In this document: piece after piece, positions 5,829-5,864 of the stretch
Layout: the number at the start of each line of letters is the position of its first letter
How positions within the stretch are numbered: the stretch's first letter is position 1
The notes under the pieces: generated by a model
What the model saw: the letters and a program-made list of their open reading frames with translations, nothing else
Told to the model about the DNA's origin: nothing
Databases searched by the model: none
Translations under genes and position numbers: made by a program
NCBI GenBank assembly: GCA_002371315.1
Contig: DFHL01000028.1
Coordinates: forward strand, 1 to 5,864
Origin: Bacteroidales bacterium UBA3724
GTDB taxonomy: Bacteria > Bacteroidota > Bacteroidia > Bacteroidales > P3
Length of the DNA stretch: 5,864 bases
Direction: 5' to 3'

Positions 5829-5852
5829 AGACGTAGCGCGCTACGTCTCTAC
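5825..5852. repeat. Perfect 28-bp palindrome over the transporter stop codon
   Basis: GTAGAGACGTAGCG (5825-5838) is followed directly by its exact reverse complement (5839-5852). The TAG stop of the transporter (5826-5828) is its second to fourth base. On the plus strand no T-run follows (ATTTCCC), but on the minus strand it is followed after three bases by six Ts (the A-run at 5816-5821). It could therefore end transcription of a convergent gene lying beyond the window, or act bidirectionally. Palindromes of this kind occur as dispersed copies in Bacteroidetes and some other bacteria; this is from memory and not tested here. Confidence 0.7.
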
Positions 5853-5864
5853 ATTTCCCAAAAT

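Overview
The window looks like chromosomal DNA of a Bacteroidales bacterium, with a Prevotella/Paraprevotella/Muribaculaceae-like flavour. Supporting signs are a secreted C10 protease with a type IX secretion C-terminal sorting domain and a BACON-like domain, a SPII lipoprotein, a Bacteroidetes-type promoter (TTTG, 21-nt spacer, TATTTTTG), no clear Shine-Dalgarno sequences, and GC-rich genes separated by AT-rich intergenic DNA. The genus cannot be fixed from this sequence alone.

Layout. Positions 1-300 hold no convincing gene. They hold a modular set of short hairpins and direct repeats, followed by a 10-nt direct repeat with a 21-nt period just past the protease stop codon. Positions 305-3223 are a two-gene minus-strand operon: first an approximately 300-aa lipoprotein with two copies of a beta-rich domain, then after only 12 nt a 659-aa streptopain/interpain-type cysteine protease. 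Positions 3224-3774 are an AT-rich divergent intergenic region with inverted repeats and one unrecognised small open frame on the minus strand. Positions 3775-3978 are the N-terminal HTH part of an IS630-type transposase, cut short.

After a good Bacteroidetes promoter (3997-4029) comes a 14-codon leader frame whose TGA overlaps the ATG of a 580-aa MATE-family membrane transporter. This transporter carries an unusual cytoplasmic C-terminal domain resembling RsbW-type HATPases, with a degraded catalytic box. Its stop codon lies inside a perfect 28-bp palindrome.

Functionally, the minus-strand pair reads as a secreted protease with a co-expressed envelope lipoprotein, which by analogy with other C10 loci may be an inhibitor or accessory factor. 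The plus-strand gene is an independent transporter unit. The two most distinctive leads are the lipoprotein/C10 protease pairing and the MATE-pseudoATPase fusion with its overlapping leader frame. No CRISPR array, rRNA, tRNA or complete insertion sequence is visible.
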